A stretch of DNA of 49,883 nt from Roseomonas mucosa ATCC BAA-692. GTDB lineage: Bacteria; Pseudomonadota; Alphaproteobacteria; Acetobacterales; Acetobacteraceae. The stretch lies in the NCBI RefSeq assembly GCF_000622225.1, contig NZ_JHWD01000025.1:1-49883 (forward strand). Direction: 5' to 3'. Below, piece by piece: positions 17,673 through 26,300 of this stretch. The position numbers and the translations under genes were made by a program. Position 1 is the first letter of the stretch. The number at the start of each line of letters is the position of its first letter. The notes under the pieces are model-generated. The model was not told where the DNA came from. It saw only the letters and a list, made by a program, of their open reading frames with translations, and made no database searches.

Positions 17673-17708
17673 CGGCCCGGAGGAAAGGCCAGCCTCTCCT
17701 CCGGGCCG
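17673..17708 (+). terminator. Hairpin ending the sugar-acid operon
   Basis: A 12-bp stem (CGGCCCGGAGGA / TCCTCCGGGCCG) with a 12-nt loop begins 7 nt after the RraA-like stop codon. No immediate T run follows, although T-rich sequence appears from about 17770. It probably stops or stabilises the transcript end. Confidence 0.5.
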
Positions 17709-18032
17709 CCGCCGACGAAGCCGCTGCCGCTCCCTCCTCACGAGCCGGGACATTCCATCACCCGTGCTGTTTCGGATTTGAGTGTTTTTAGGATTTTAGT
17801 CTTTTATCCGCCCAGACGGATGAATGGCCCGCTCATGCCGGGGCAACCGGATGCCAGCCAGGATTGTGTACCGGCATCTGGTTGGCATGGGGCTGATAGT
17901 TGACTATATTCCTATAGCAAAGAGGGGGCGGGGACGCAAGAAGCGTTTGCCGTGGCCGCGCCCCGATCCGCGCGGGGGGACCCCCACGGGAATATCGCCC
18001 GGTCGGGCGGCTCCGCCTGACCGGGATCCGCC
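17709..18032. other. Gap with an AT-rich patch, no gene supported
   Basis: No convincing ORF. The part at 17765-17825 is T-rich (runs such as GTTTTTAGGATTTTAG) and stands out from the GC-rich background. A TTGACT at about 17898-17903 followed by TATTCCTATAG looks promoter-like, but the spacing is not standard. The right half is GC-rich and leads into the convergent NIPSNAP gene end. Confidence 0.4.
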
Positions 18033-18359
18033 CTAAAGGGCCGGCGAGTAGTCGACTGGCCGCAGCACCAGGTTCTCGATTTCGCCCACCAGCCTTCCCT
18101 TGCGGGCCCCGGTCTCGTCCTTGATGCGGGACCATTCCTCATCGGCCATGAAGCCGGCCCAGCGCGCATCGAGTGTCGCCTCGTCGGGCCAACGGAGCAG
18201 ATAGACGAATTTCGGCGCGCCCGCGGGGCCGGCCTCCCACATCGCCACGATGTCGAAACCATGGCGCCGCATGATGCGAGCCGCATGGTCCCGGAAGCGG
18301 GCATGGAATGCCGCCTTGTTGCGGTCGAAAATCTCGTAGATGCGAAGCTGGTGGATCAT
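18033..18359 (-). CDS. NIPSNAP-family protein
   Basis: 108-aa protein beginning MIHQLRIYEIFDRNKAAFHARF, with the central FVYLLRWPDEATLDARW: a single NIPSNAP (dimeric alpha-beta barrel) domain. Its biochemical role is poorly defined; relatives often sit in catabolic operons. The ATG has a GAGAGGA site about 6 nt upstream. The same frame stays open and an ATG at 18464 would add 35 residues with an SRRRHLSWLA segment resembling a twin-arginine signal, so an exported form is possible but less likely. It lies downstream of a LysR gene on the same strand. Confidence 0.8.
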   Translation of the reverse strand: MIHQLRIYEIFDRNKAAFHARFRDHAARIMRRHGFDIVAMWEAGPAGAPKFVYLLRWPDEATLDARWAGFMADEEWSRIKDETGARKGRLVGEIENLVLRPVDYSPAL

Positions 18360-18550
18360 GCCGGTCCTCTCGGATGCTGTCAGGCCCGGGCCGGCCATCG
18401 TCATCGATGCGAGGCCGCTCGCCAGCCATGACAGATGCCGTCGCCGTGAATGATGTCCGCCCATGGGCCGCTCCCTGACCACCCGAAGCTGCTCGCCCGG
18501 AGCCATTCCTTCAAATACCGATCCGGGGGTGCCGTGATACGCGCCGCCTA

Positions 18551-19432
18551 TCAGGCGAAGGCCGTGGCAAGCTCCCTCGCGGCCGGATCGAGCCGCCCGG
18601 CCGGCCAGGCGAGAGAGGTCTCGAAATCCGCCGCGTCGTTGTCGATCCGGCGGAAGACGACGGTGTCGGGATGCAGGCGCGCCATGCGCGAGGGCACGAG
18701 GGCGACACCCGCGCCCGCCGCCACCAGCGACAGCACCGCGTGCATGCCGTGTGCCTCCTGCACGATGTCGGGCCGGAAGCCGGCATCGCGGCAGAGCCGG
18801 ATCGCACGGGCGTGGAACCCCTCCCCCTCGCGCAGCGGCCAGAGGATGAAGGGCTCTCCCGCAAGATCGGCGAGCGTCGCGGTCCGCGCGAGCGGATGCG
18901 CGGCGGGCAGCGCCATGGCCAGCCGGTCGCAATCGAAGCCGCGCAGTTCCAGCCCGCCCGCATCGGCGAGCGGCGGGGTGAGCACTCCCAGATCGATGCC
19001 GCCGTTGCGCAGCCCTCTGACCTGGGCCGCCGTCGTCGCTTCCGTGAGGACCAGCCTTACCCCGGGATGGCTCCGGCGAAAGGCCGCGATCGCTCCGGGA
19101 AGCCGCCCGTACATGGCGCTGCCGACATAGGCGAGGCGCACGAGGCCGCGCCGTCCCGCGGCCACGTCGCGCGTCGCCGCGACTGCCAGCTCGGCCTGGC
19201 CGAGCAGCTTGCGGGCCTCCTCCAGAAGGGTCCGGCCCGCAGGCGTCAAGGCGACCGTCCGGCGGCCACGCTCCAGCAGAACGGCGCCGATCTCCTCCTC
19301 CAGCCGCTTCACGGCGGCGGTGAGCGGCGGCTGGGAGATGTTGAGCCGGGATGCCGCGCGGCGGAAATGCAGTTCCTCGGCGACGGCCACGAACTGCCGC
19401 AGAAGCCGGAGGTCGATCGCGGGCGGTCTCAT
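18551..19432 (-). CDS. LysR-family transcriptional regulator of the peptidase locus
   Basis: 293-aa LysR-type regulator. The winged helix-turn-helix is IDLRLLRQFVAVAEELHFRRAASRLNISQPPLTAAVKRLEEE (about residues 6-47), followed by the two-lobed effector domain with YVGSAMYGRLPGAIAAF. The start used is the ATG giving MRPPAIDL; a TTG three codons earlier is also in frame. The gene follows the D-aminopeptidase gene by 64 nt on the same strand and precedes the NIPSNAP gene. It may control this minus-strand run, although LysR genes are more often divergent from their targets. Confidence 0.88.
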   Translation of the reverse strand: MRPPAIDLRLLRQFVAVAEELHFRRAASRLNISQPPLTAAVKRLEEEIGAVLLERGRRTVALTPAGRTLLEEARKLLGQAELAVAATRDVAAGRRGLVRLAYVGSAMYGRLPGAIAAFRRSHPGVRLVLTEATTAAQVRGLRNGGIDLGVLTPPLADAGGLELRGFDCDRLAMALPAAHPLARTATLADLAGEPFILWPLREGEGFHARAIRLCRDAGFRPDIVQEAHGMHAVLSLVAAGAGVALVPSRMARLHPDTVVFRRIDNDAADFETSLAWPAGRLDPAARELATAFA

Positions 19433-19496
19433 GGATCGCAAGCCCCGCCGCCACGGTTCATCGCGGCCGATTCCGCAACGGTGCCGCGAGCGGCCC

Positions 19497-20317
19497 TCAG
19501 CGCAGGAAGGCCGAGAGCGCCGAGACGGTGTTCACCCAGCCCAGCACATCTCCCATCCCCCCGGCATCGAAGCCGACCGTCACCGGGTCGAGCCGCTCCG
19601 CCGCCGGGATGATGGCCGCGAGATCGGCCAGGGCCGGCGTGTTCAGCACGATCTCCAGCCGGTAGGGCGGCACGATGGTGAAGAGTGCCAGCCGGCGCGT
19701 CCGCGCCTCCCGCACCGCCGCCTCCGCCTCGGTCCGCAGCCGCTCCCGCGCCAGGGCGGGCGAGATGGCGCGCGCGGCCCGGGCGCCGAGCGCCTGCTTC
19801 GTCACCACCCGGCGCGCGTCGAGGAAATGCTCGCCGCATTCCTCCGCCGTCAGGTCGTCGCCCGAGATCAGCAGGACCGGCACGCCCAGGCTGCCGGCAT
19901 AGGCGCCGTTCAGCGTCGCCTCGGAACAGGGCCGCCCGTTCAGGCGGATGGTGCGGAAGGCGAAGCCGTTCACCGTATGCGCCAGCACGCCATGCCGCCC
20001 CGCCCCGGTGTGGTAGCCGGTGAACATCACCCCGCTGAAGCCCCCGTCCAGGCCGGCGCACATGTTCATCGGCTTGGGCTTGCCCAGGATCAGCTCGGCG
20101 CGCGGGTCCAGCAGCTCCGGGATGAGGTTGGTCATCGGCCCATGGGAATCGTTGACCAGCACCTCGGTGGCGCCGCCTGCGAAGGCGCCCGCCACCACGG
20201 CGCTGACCTCCTCGGTCATCAGGCGCCGGGCGCGCTCGTATTCCGGGTTGCCGGGCTGGCCCTGCTGCGGCGAGACCACGCCGGCCACGCCCTCGATATC
20301 GGCGGAGACATAGATCT

Positions 20318-20321
<4 letters not shown>
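19497..20321 (-). CDS. D-aminopeptidase, DppA type (peptidase family M55)
   Basis: 274-aa zinc peptidase of family M55, the same length as Bacillus DppA. Metal-ligand segments are visible: DIEG at residues 8-11, DSHGPM and GYHTGAGRHGVLAHT. DppA removes D-Ala from D-amino-acid peptides, a way to recycle peptidoglycan peptides or use D-peptides as food. The ATG overlaps the stop of the upstream P1-family peptidase (ATGA, 20318-20321), so translation is probably coupled. No peptide ABC transporter is next to it, unlike the Bacillus dpp operon. Confidence 0.9.
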
Positions 20322-21334
<1,013 letters not shown>

Positions 21335-21743
21335 GGAGGTACCCTCCGGCCGGGCTGAGCCAGGAGCCGCTGACCGCAGGCCAGCCATGCGGAACCATGC
21401 GCGGCCGGTGGGACGGCGGGCCATGGCCAGTCTGGCCGGGCCGGAAAACAGGCTGATCCATGCGGTCTCCCTTCCGGCAGTGCCTGTAGGACCATCTCGC
21501 CCCCAGGGACAAGCCTTTGCCTTTACTGTGTTTTGCGGGGAATTTCCCGTCAGGTTCGTTTCATGCGGCCCCTGCTTCCGCCAGGTGGGATCGCGATGGG
21601 GAAAATGACGGTTCGATGTTTTGTTCTGATTTTCCGAACAAACTATCCGCCAATAAGCGGATTTTCGGTGCAATTAGGAAGCTATCTAGACGCCCATACG
21701 GACCACTCACGATCCGTCTGAAGAATAACCAAGGACGCCTTTC
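21335..21743. promoter_or_regulatory. Divergent control region with two inverted repeats
   Basis: 409 nt between the P1 peptidase (minus) and a small secreted protein (plus). The part from about 21590 to 21730 is AT-rich. Two inverted repeats lie close together: TTGTTC/GAACAA at 21621-21626 and 21636-21641, and ATCCGC/GCGGAT at 21645-21650 and 21657-21662. They could be operators for a promoter facing right. No ORF is convincing here. Confidence 0.45.
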
Positions 21744-22073
21744 ATGCGTATTTCCCTTCGCCGTGGCTTCACCCCCCTCCTGGCCGCGGTGATCCTGGCC
21801 GCCGCCCCGGTCGTCGCCTTCGCGGCCGAGGGCGGCGGCTATTCCCTCTTCACTCCCGGCTCCACCCCGCGCGATGTCAGCGGCACCGGCTCCTCCGCCG
21901 TGACCGGCATGCCCTCGGCGGACATGCCGGTGACCAGCGGCCGCTTCGGTGCCACGGTGCTGAACGAGAGCAATGCCGGTTCCTCCGCGGTGGGCGGTGC
22001 CCCGCAGGGCAACCCGCCGGTGACGAACAACAGCTTCGGCGCCACCCCGCTGGATGTCAGCAACAACACCTGA
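21744..22073 (+). CDS. Small exported protein with two internal repeats
   Basis: 109-aa protein with a clear Sec signal peptide (basic RISLRR, hydrophobic core, cleavage after AFA at about residue 27). The mature part holds two copies of a unit of about 35 residues with the pattern GSSAV-x-G-x-P, then PVT, then FGAT-x-L-x-x-SN; a partial unit (FTPGSTPRDVSGT) comes first. It is rich in Ser, Thr, Asn and Gly, low in charge and likely disordered. The function is unknown; a surface or periplasmic role is inferred. A hairpin terminator follows closely, so it is probably transcribed alone. Confidence 0.75.
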   Translation: MRISLRRGFTPLLAAVILAAAPVVAFAAEGGGYSLFTPGSTPRDVSGTGSSAVTGMPSADMPVTSGRFGATVLNESNAGSSAVGGAPQGNPPVTNNSFGATPLDVSNNT

Positions 22074-22111
22074 ACCTGCCCCCGGGACCTGCCCCCGGGG
22101 CCGGAAAGCGG

Positions 22112-22140
22112 AAGGGGGCGCCCGGCGGCGCCCCCTTTTT
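22112..22140 (+). terminator. Rho-independent terminator
   Basis: Stem GGGGGCGCC / GGCGCCCCC with a CGG-containing loop, preceded by AA and followed by TTTTT at 22136-22140. It lies about 40 nt after the stop of the small exported repeat protein. Confidence 0.85.
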
Positions 22141-22164
22141 CATGCGCCCTTCGGGCAACCCGCC

Positions 22165-22443
22165 TCAGCGGCCGCGGCGGCCCTGGTAGTAGCCCTGCTG
22201 GAAGGCCCGGTCCTGCGCCCGCTCCGACTGGTCCCACAGATAGCCGCCGGCCGCGCCGACACCTGTGCCGATCAGCGCGCCCCAGCCGGCATTGCCGCTG
22301 AAGGAGCCGGCGACCGCGCCCAGGGCGGCACCGCCGGCCGCGCCCGTGCCGACGCGGCGCTGCGAATCGCTCATGCCCTGGCAGGCGCAGAGGCTCCCCA
22401 GCGCCAGGAGGGGCAGGACGAAACGGGCGGAACGGAGCGTCAT
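22165..22443 (-). CDS. Glycine-zipper lipoprotein
   Basis: 92-aa protein with a lipoprotein signal (PLLALGSLCACQ; the lipobox Cys is in LGSLCAC). The glycine-zipper segment GTGAAGGAALGAVAGSFSGNAGWGALIGTGVGAAGGYLWDQ spans about residues 31-72 and is the type that packs in or against the outer membrane. The tail YYQGRRGR is basic. GAGG lies 8 nt before the ATG; an ATG four codons earlier is possible. It is 14 nt downstream of the Rap1a-like gene and probably co-transcribed. A structural or envelope role is inferred. Confidence 0.8.
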   Translation of the reverse strand: MTLRSARFVLPLLALGSLCACQGMSDSQRRVGTGAAGGAALGAVAGSFSGNAGWGALIGTGVGAAGGYLWDQSERAQDRAFQQGYYQGRRGR

Positions 22444-22457
22444 GGTCGTCCTCATGA

Positions 22458-22883
22458 TCAGCGGGCCGGGCGGGTGGAACGGGCGGCGGGCTGCGGGCAG
22501 GGATAGGTCGCCTGCGCCCAGCGGAGCAGGCCGTCGGGGGCCGGCTCGCTGCCGTATTGCGGGTTCTGCTTCGCCCAGTTGGCGAAGGCGATCGCCGACT
22601 GCGCCACGGTCGGGGCGGGATTCGGCAGGCAGAACAGTGGGGGCCGCCGCGAGGAGGCGGGGTGCAGCGCCGCATGGTACTGGCCGGCCGCCGTGAAATA
22701 TCCCTGGCAGTAGGCGATGGCTTCCAGCCGCTGCACACCCTGCGTACTCGGCAGGCAGATCTCGGCGAGTTCGGCGGTGGTGCTGACGGCGGTGGGCGTG
22801 TCGCCCGCCGCCGGCTGCGCCATCACGGGCGCCGCAACGCCCAGCATGGCCGCCATGGCGGCCGAAGCGAGGAGGTGTCGCAT
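22458..22883 (-). CDS. Rap1a/Tai-like exported protein
   Basis: 141-aa protein with a signal peptide (MRHLLASAAMAAMLGVAAPVMAQ, cleavage after AQ near residue 23). The mature part has four Cys (EICLP, AYCQGY, LFCLP, YPCPQ) and the AYCQGYF segment of the Rap1a/Tai domain. This domain was first seen in immunity proteins against type VI secreted peptidoglycan amidases, but it is also common in orphan periplasmic proteins. No toxin gene is adjacent, so an immunity role is not supported here. A lipoprotein gene follows on the same strand. Confidence 0.7.
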   Translation of the reverse strand: MRHLLASAAMAAMLGVAAPVMAQPAAGDTPTAVSTTAELAEICLPSTQGVQRLEAIAYCQGYFTAAGQYHAALHPASSRRPPLFCLPNPAPTVAQSAIAFANWAKQNPQYGSEPAPDGLLRWAQATYPCPQPAARSTRPAR

Positions 22884-23011
22884 AGGTCCAGCTTCTCCCT
22901 GTCCAGGGCCGGGGGCGGGTTGCCCCCGGCCGGACGCAGCAAACTGTCTTCCGTTGCCGGGGCTGACAACCCCTGCCGACAACCTCCGATGGTGCCGCGG
23001 GCCGGCTGGCG

Positions 23012-23470
23012 TCAGTCCAGGTCGGTCTTCCAGGTGACGTAGAAGCCGACATCGCCCGGCATGCCGTTCGGGTAGTCGAGGATCACCGGCCGGATGCCGA
23101 AGCCGCGCGGCGTGAGTTCCTTCTGGTGGAAATCATAGGCACGGCGCGCGAAGCCTTCGAGCTGCTCCGGCCAGGTGTCGAGTCCGCTGGTGATGGAGCG
23201 GCCGCTGTCCTTCATCCATTGCGACGGGAAGTGCAGCACCAGCACTTCCCGCTCCCCGTCCAGCGCGGCCCGCCGGATCATGCCCTGGAGCTTCGTCAGC
23301 GCATCCGGCGGCAGCTCCCGCTCCTCGAAGGAGCGGCGCAGTTCGGACATGCCGTTCTGCTTCTCTTCCTCGGCACGCCGTGCCTCCGCCTCCTTCTCGG
23401 CCCGCTGCTTTTCCATCCATGTGCGGACACTGTCGGCATCGAAACGCCCGGAATCGGGAAAATCGCTCAC
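23012..23470 (-). CDS. Hypothetical protein (152 aa)
   Basis: Predicted 152-aa protein starting at GTG (VSDFPDSGRFDADSVRTW), chosen because GGAGGACAGGT lies at good spacing upstream. Residues 17-45 are a highly charged helix (MEKQRAEKEAEARRAEEEKQNGM). The C-terminal half looks globular (REVLVLHFPSQWMKDSG; FHQKELTPRGFGIRPVILDYPNGMPGDVGFYVTW). No family is recognised. No export signal is seen with this start; the longer frame upstream has an Arg/Trp-rich hydrophobic start but poor coding character. Confidence 0.7.
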   Translation of the reverse strand: MSDFPDSGRFDADSVRTWMEKQRAEKEAEARRAEEEKQNGMSELRRSFEERELPPDALTKLQGMIRRAALDGEREVLVLHFPSQWMKDSGRSITSGLDTWPEQLEGFARRAYDFHQKELTPRGFGIRPVILDYPNGMPGDVGFYVTWKTDLD

Positions 23471-23714
23471 ACCTGTCCTCCAGTCCTGATCGTCATGCCG
23501 TCCGGGGGATGCTCCGCCGGCAACGGCAACCTCCGGTGCGGATGCGCCCGGGAGGGACGGGACAGAGCTTGTTCCCACCCGGCCGGGAAACCAATCGCCG
23601 ATCCGCAGGCCAGCCAGAACGGCCCCACAGGGCCAGGCAGCGGAAACGGCCGCGCTTCGCCATAGGAGCCGGAGCATCCCGATGGTGAAAAGGAGGGGGT
23701 GTCAGGAAAAGAGA

Positions 23715-23790
23715 TGGTGCCCAGGGGCGGAATCGAACCACCGACACTGCGATTTTCAGTCGCATGCTCTACCAACTGAGCTACCTGGGC
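23715..23790 (-). tRNA. tRNA-Phe(GAA)
   Basis: 76-nt tRNA read on the minus strand. The acceptor stem GCCCAGG pairs with CCTGGGC, the discriminator is A and CCA is encoded. The D loop (AGCTCAGTTGGTAGAGC), the anticodon arm GCGAC-TGAAAAT-CGC with anticodon GAA, and the T arm GGTTCGATTC are all present. Confidence 0.96.
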
Positions 23791-23889
23791 ACAGCGCTCT
23801 TGGCGTGGCGCGGAATTAGCCCAGCCCCCGGCCAGTGTCCAGCCGCCCGCCGCAATCTTTTTGACGCATCCGGCACGGGGGGGAGTGGC

Positions 23890-24123
23890 TCAGTCCTCCA
23901 GGTCGGGATCGCGTTCCGCGACAGGCTCGCCCGGGATGGCATAGCTGCCGGACAGCCAGTGGCCGAGATCGGCCTGCCGGCAGCGCGGCGAGCAGAAGGG
24001 CCGGTGCGCGGGCACCACCGGGCGGCCGCAGATCGGGCAGCGGGCGCCACGGCGGGGATGTTCCGGCCTGGCGGCGGAACCGGGCGGGGCATTGGACGGG
24101 GTGTTGGACGGGCGGTCAGGCAT
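23890..24123 (-). CDS. yacG: DNA gyrase inhibitor YacG (zinc protein)
   Basis: 77-aa protein with the YacG zinc motif CPICGRP at residues 29-35 followed by FCSPRCRQADLGHWL, which gives four Cys ligands. YacG binds GyrB and inhibits gyrase. A 25-residue Pro/Ser-rich N-terminal extension precedes the zinc domain. The ATG overlaps the stop of the upstream RNase E/G gene by 8 nt, so the pair is likely coupled. The order infA-maf-RNase E/G-yacG is common in alphaproteobacteria. Confidence 0.92.
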   Translation of the reverse strand: MPDRPSNTPSNAPPGSAARPEHPRRGARCPICGRPVVPAHRPFCSPRCRQADLGHWLSGSYAIPGEPVAERDPDLED

Positions 24124-25261
24124 CCTCGGCAAGCTCCTCTCCGAAAGCGATGGCGGCGTCGGGCCGCAGCACCAGGGGCAGCGCGGCCATGGCCTCGAAT
24201 TCCTCCAGCGCGCCCGGCCATGTCTCCAGCGCCGCCAGGACGCGCGGATGCGCCCGCAGCGCCGGGCGCAGGCCGGGCCGGTGCCGCAGCACGCCCAGCA
24301 CGCGGCGCAGCGCGGCAAGGCCCAGCGTCAGCGGCGAAGGCGGCTGCCCGGTGACCTCGTGCAGCGGCGGATGCACCCGGGTCCGCACGCATTCGATCAG
24401 GCCGAGCGCGGTCAAGCCCATGATGCGCAGCTGCGTGTCGGGGCGCGCGGCCTCGCGCAGCGCCGGCAGGAAGGCGCCCCGCGCCTTGGGGGCCATGCCG
24501 GCGAGGTCGATCAGGATCGGCCCCGCCAAGCGGCGCAGGCGGATCTGCCGTGCCGCCTCGGCCAGCGCGGCCTCGTTCACCCGGGCCTGGGCCGTGCGGT
24601 CCCGCCCCGTGGCCGCGCCGGTATCCACGTCGATCGCCACCAGAGCCGGGGTGGGGTGGATCAGCAGCCTGCCGCCGCCCGGCAGCGGCACCTCCGGCCG
24701 TGCCAGGGAGTCGAAGGCGTCCTCCAACTCCTCGCCGAAGACCGGTCCGGTCGCCAGGGACACGTTCTCCGCCCCCAGGGCCCGCAGCGCCGGCACGGCT
24801 TCGGCGGAGTCGGTCCGCAGCGTGGCCTTCGGAAAGGCCTGCGCCAGGCGCTCCACCGCAGCCGGCCCCCGCTGCAGCAGGCGAGGCGGGCCAGGCAGGG
24901 GCGAAGGCAGGTCCAGATCCTTCGGCAGCTTGCGGTCCAGCCGGGGGCCCTTGCCGCCTTGGGCGCCGCGCACCACGCGGACGGCGATGTGGCTGCCTTC
25001 CGAGAGCCCTTCCCCGCCCTGGGCATCGGGCAGGAAGCCGCTTTCCTCCCCCGGCAGCAGCAGGAAGACCCCGGACAGGGCCGGAACGCGGGCGGTGACG
25101 CGGCCGAGCAGGATGTCGCCCACCCCGTCCGGCCGGGCGGGGCGCTCGATCCAGGCTTCCTCCAGCACGCCACGGCGCAGCAGCGCCGTGCGGCGCTCGC
25201 CGGGCGAGGCGCCGTGCAGGATCAGCATGTCCGGATTGGGGCGTGTCAGGGCCGCAGCCAT
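24116..25261 (-). CDS. Short ribonuclease E/G family protein
   Basis: 381-aa RNase E/G-type protein. An S1-like segment is at about residues 45-110 (GDILLGRVTARVPALSGVFLLLPGEESGFLPD). The catalytic metal motifs are LVAIDVDTGA and GPILIDLAGM, matching the two Asp positions of RNase E. The family's Zn-link Cys pair (CPxC) is absent and the C-terminus is short, so tetramer formation as in E. coli RNase E may not apply. The chosen ATG overlaps the end of maf by 16 nt; a second in-frame ATG lies 11 codons later. The role is probably RNA processing. Confidence 0.85.
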   Translation of the reverse strand: MAAALTRPNPDMLILHGASPGERRTALLRRGVLEEAWIERPARPDGVGDILLGRVTARVPALSGVFLLLPGEESGFLPDAQGGEGLSEGSHIAVRVVRGAQGGKGPRLDRKLPKDLDLPSPLPGPPRLLQRGPAAVERLAQAFPKATLRTDSAEAVPALRALGAENVSLATGPVFGEELEDAFDSLARPEVPLPGGGRLLIHPTPALVAIDVDTGAATGRDRTAQARVNEAALAEAARQIRLRRLAGPILIDLAGMAPKARGAFLPALREAARPDTQLRIMGLTALGLIECVRTRVHPPLHEVTGQPPSPLTLGLAALRRVLGVLRHRPGLRPALRAHPRVLAALETWPGALEEFEAMAALPLVLRPDAAIAFGEELAEDA

Positions 25262-25845
25262 CCCACGCCACGCAGGAGCTGCGCGGTTTCGAACATCGGC
25301 AGGCCGACCACGTTGGAATGACTGCCGGACAGGAAGCGGACGAAGGCCTCGGCCTGCCCCTGGATGGAATAGCCGCCGGCACAGCCGCGCCATTCGCCGC
25401 CTTCCAGGTAATGGTCGATCTGGGCGCGGGTCAGGCGCTGGAAGGCGAGGATCGTCGTCACCAGCCTCTCCCGCCGCGTCCCGCCGGGGGTGACGAGGCA
25501 GACGCCGGTGGTCACCCGGTGGCGACGGCCGGAGAGCAGTTCCAGGAAGCGCCGGGCCTCCGCCTCGTCCGCCGGCTTGCCGAGGCAGCGGCGCCCGGCC
25601 CCCACCACCGTGTCGGCGGCGAGCACCAGCGCATCCGGCGCGCGGGCGGCGGCGGCCTCCGCCTTGCCGCGGGCCAGACGGGCCGCCAGCAGGCGCGGCA
25701 GCTCGTCCTTGCCGGGGGTCTCGTCGATATCGGCGGGCTCGACCCGGTCTGGCACCACGCCGAACCGGGCCAGGAGATCCAGGCGCCGTGGACTGGCACT
25801 GGCCAGCACGAGCGGCGGCCGCTCCGCCGGGAGGGGCCGTTGCAT
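25246..25845 (-). CDS. maf: Maf-family nucleotide pyrophosphatase
   Basis: 199-aa protein. The family start LVLASASPRRLDLLARFG, the motif ALVLAADTVVGAGRRCLGKP and the C-terminal GYSIQGQAEAFVRFLSGSHSNVVGLP identify a Maf house-cleaning pyrophosphatase that hydrolyses modified or canonical nucleoside triphosphates. GAAGAGG lies about 9 nt upstream of the ATG. It is preceded by infA and overlaps the RNase E/G gene, as in other alphaproteobacteria. Confidence 0.93.
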   Translation of the reverse strand: MQRPLPAERPPLVLASASPRRLDLLARFGVVPDRVEPADIDETPGKDELPRLLAARLARGKAEAAAARAPDALVLAADTVVGAGRRCLGKPADEAEARRFLELLSGRRHRVTTGVCLVTPGGTRRERLVTTILAFQRLTRAQIDHYLEGGEWRGCAGGYSIQGQAEAFVRFLSGSHSNVVGLPMFETAQLLRGVGWLRP

Positions 25846-25935
25846 CGGGGGAACCTCTTCGCTGGCCACCGGCGGGACACGCCGTGTCCGGCGGGTGGTC
25901 AGGTCAACGGGATCGGCCAACAGACCGGAACCGGC

Positions 25936-26154
25936 TCACTTGAACCGGAAGGTGATCCGGCCCTTGGTCAGGTCGTAGGGCGTCATCTCGACATTCACGC
26001 GGTCGCCTGCCAGCACGCGGATGCGGTTCTTGCGCATCTTCCCGCTCGTATGGGCCAGGACCATGTGGTCGTTGTCGAGCTTCACTCGGAACATCGCGTT
26101 GGGCAGCAGCTCGACGACCTGGCCGCTGAACTCGATCATGTCTTCTTTCGACAT
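25936..26154 (-). CDS. infA: Translation initiation factor IF-1
   Basis: 72-aa OB-fold protein, exactly the usual IF-1 length, beginning [22 protein letters not shown] and containing [28 protein letters not shown]. It binds the A site of the 30S subunit during initiation. AAAGAAGAC lies around the start codon; no strong Shine-Dalgarno is seen in the 20 nt upstream apart from GAGGATG. It heads the infA-maf-RNase E/G-yacG cluster. Confidence 0.97.
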   Translation of the reverse strand: MSKEDMIEFSGQVVELLPNAMFRVKLDNDHMVLAHTSGKMRKNRIRVLAGDRVNVEMTPYDLTKGRITFRFK

Positions 26155-26300
26155 GCATCCTCTTGTGTTGCGGACGCGCGCGGGCGCGCCCGGGGGGAGC
26201 GTGGAACGGGGCGGAACATGGTCTTGACGCCCCTTCCGGTCAAGCAAGGACGTCGCGGCAGGGACCAGCCATGCGGCGGGGCCGCGGGAAGTGGCCCGGC

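Noticed and set aside
13332-17753. Very long minus-strand open frame (1473 aa) across the sugar-acid operon
   Set aside because: It lies opposite three clearly identified enzymes and has the composition of an antisense frame.
22458-22883. Type VI secretion effector-immunity pair
   Set aside because: No amidase or other effector gene is adjacent.
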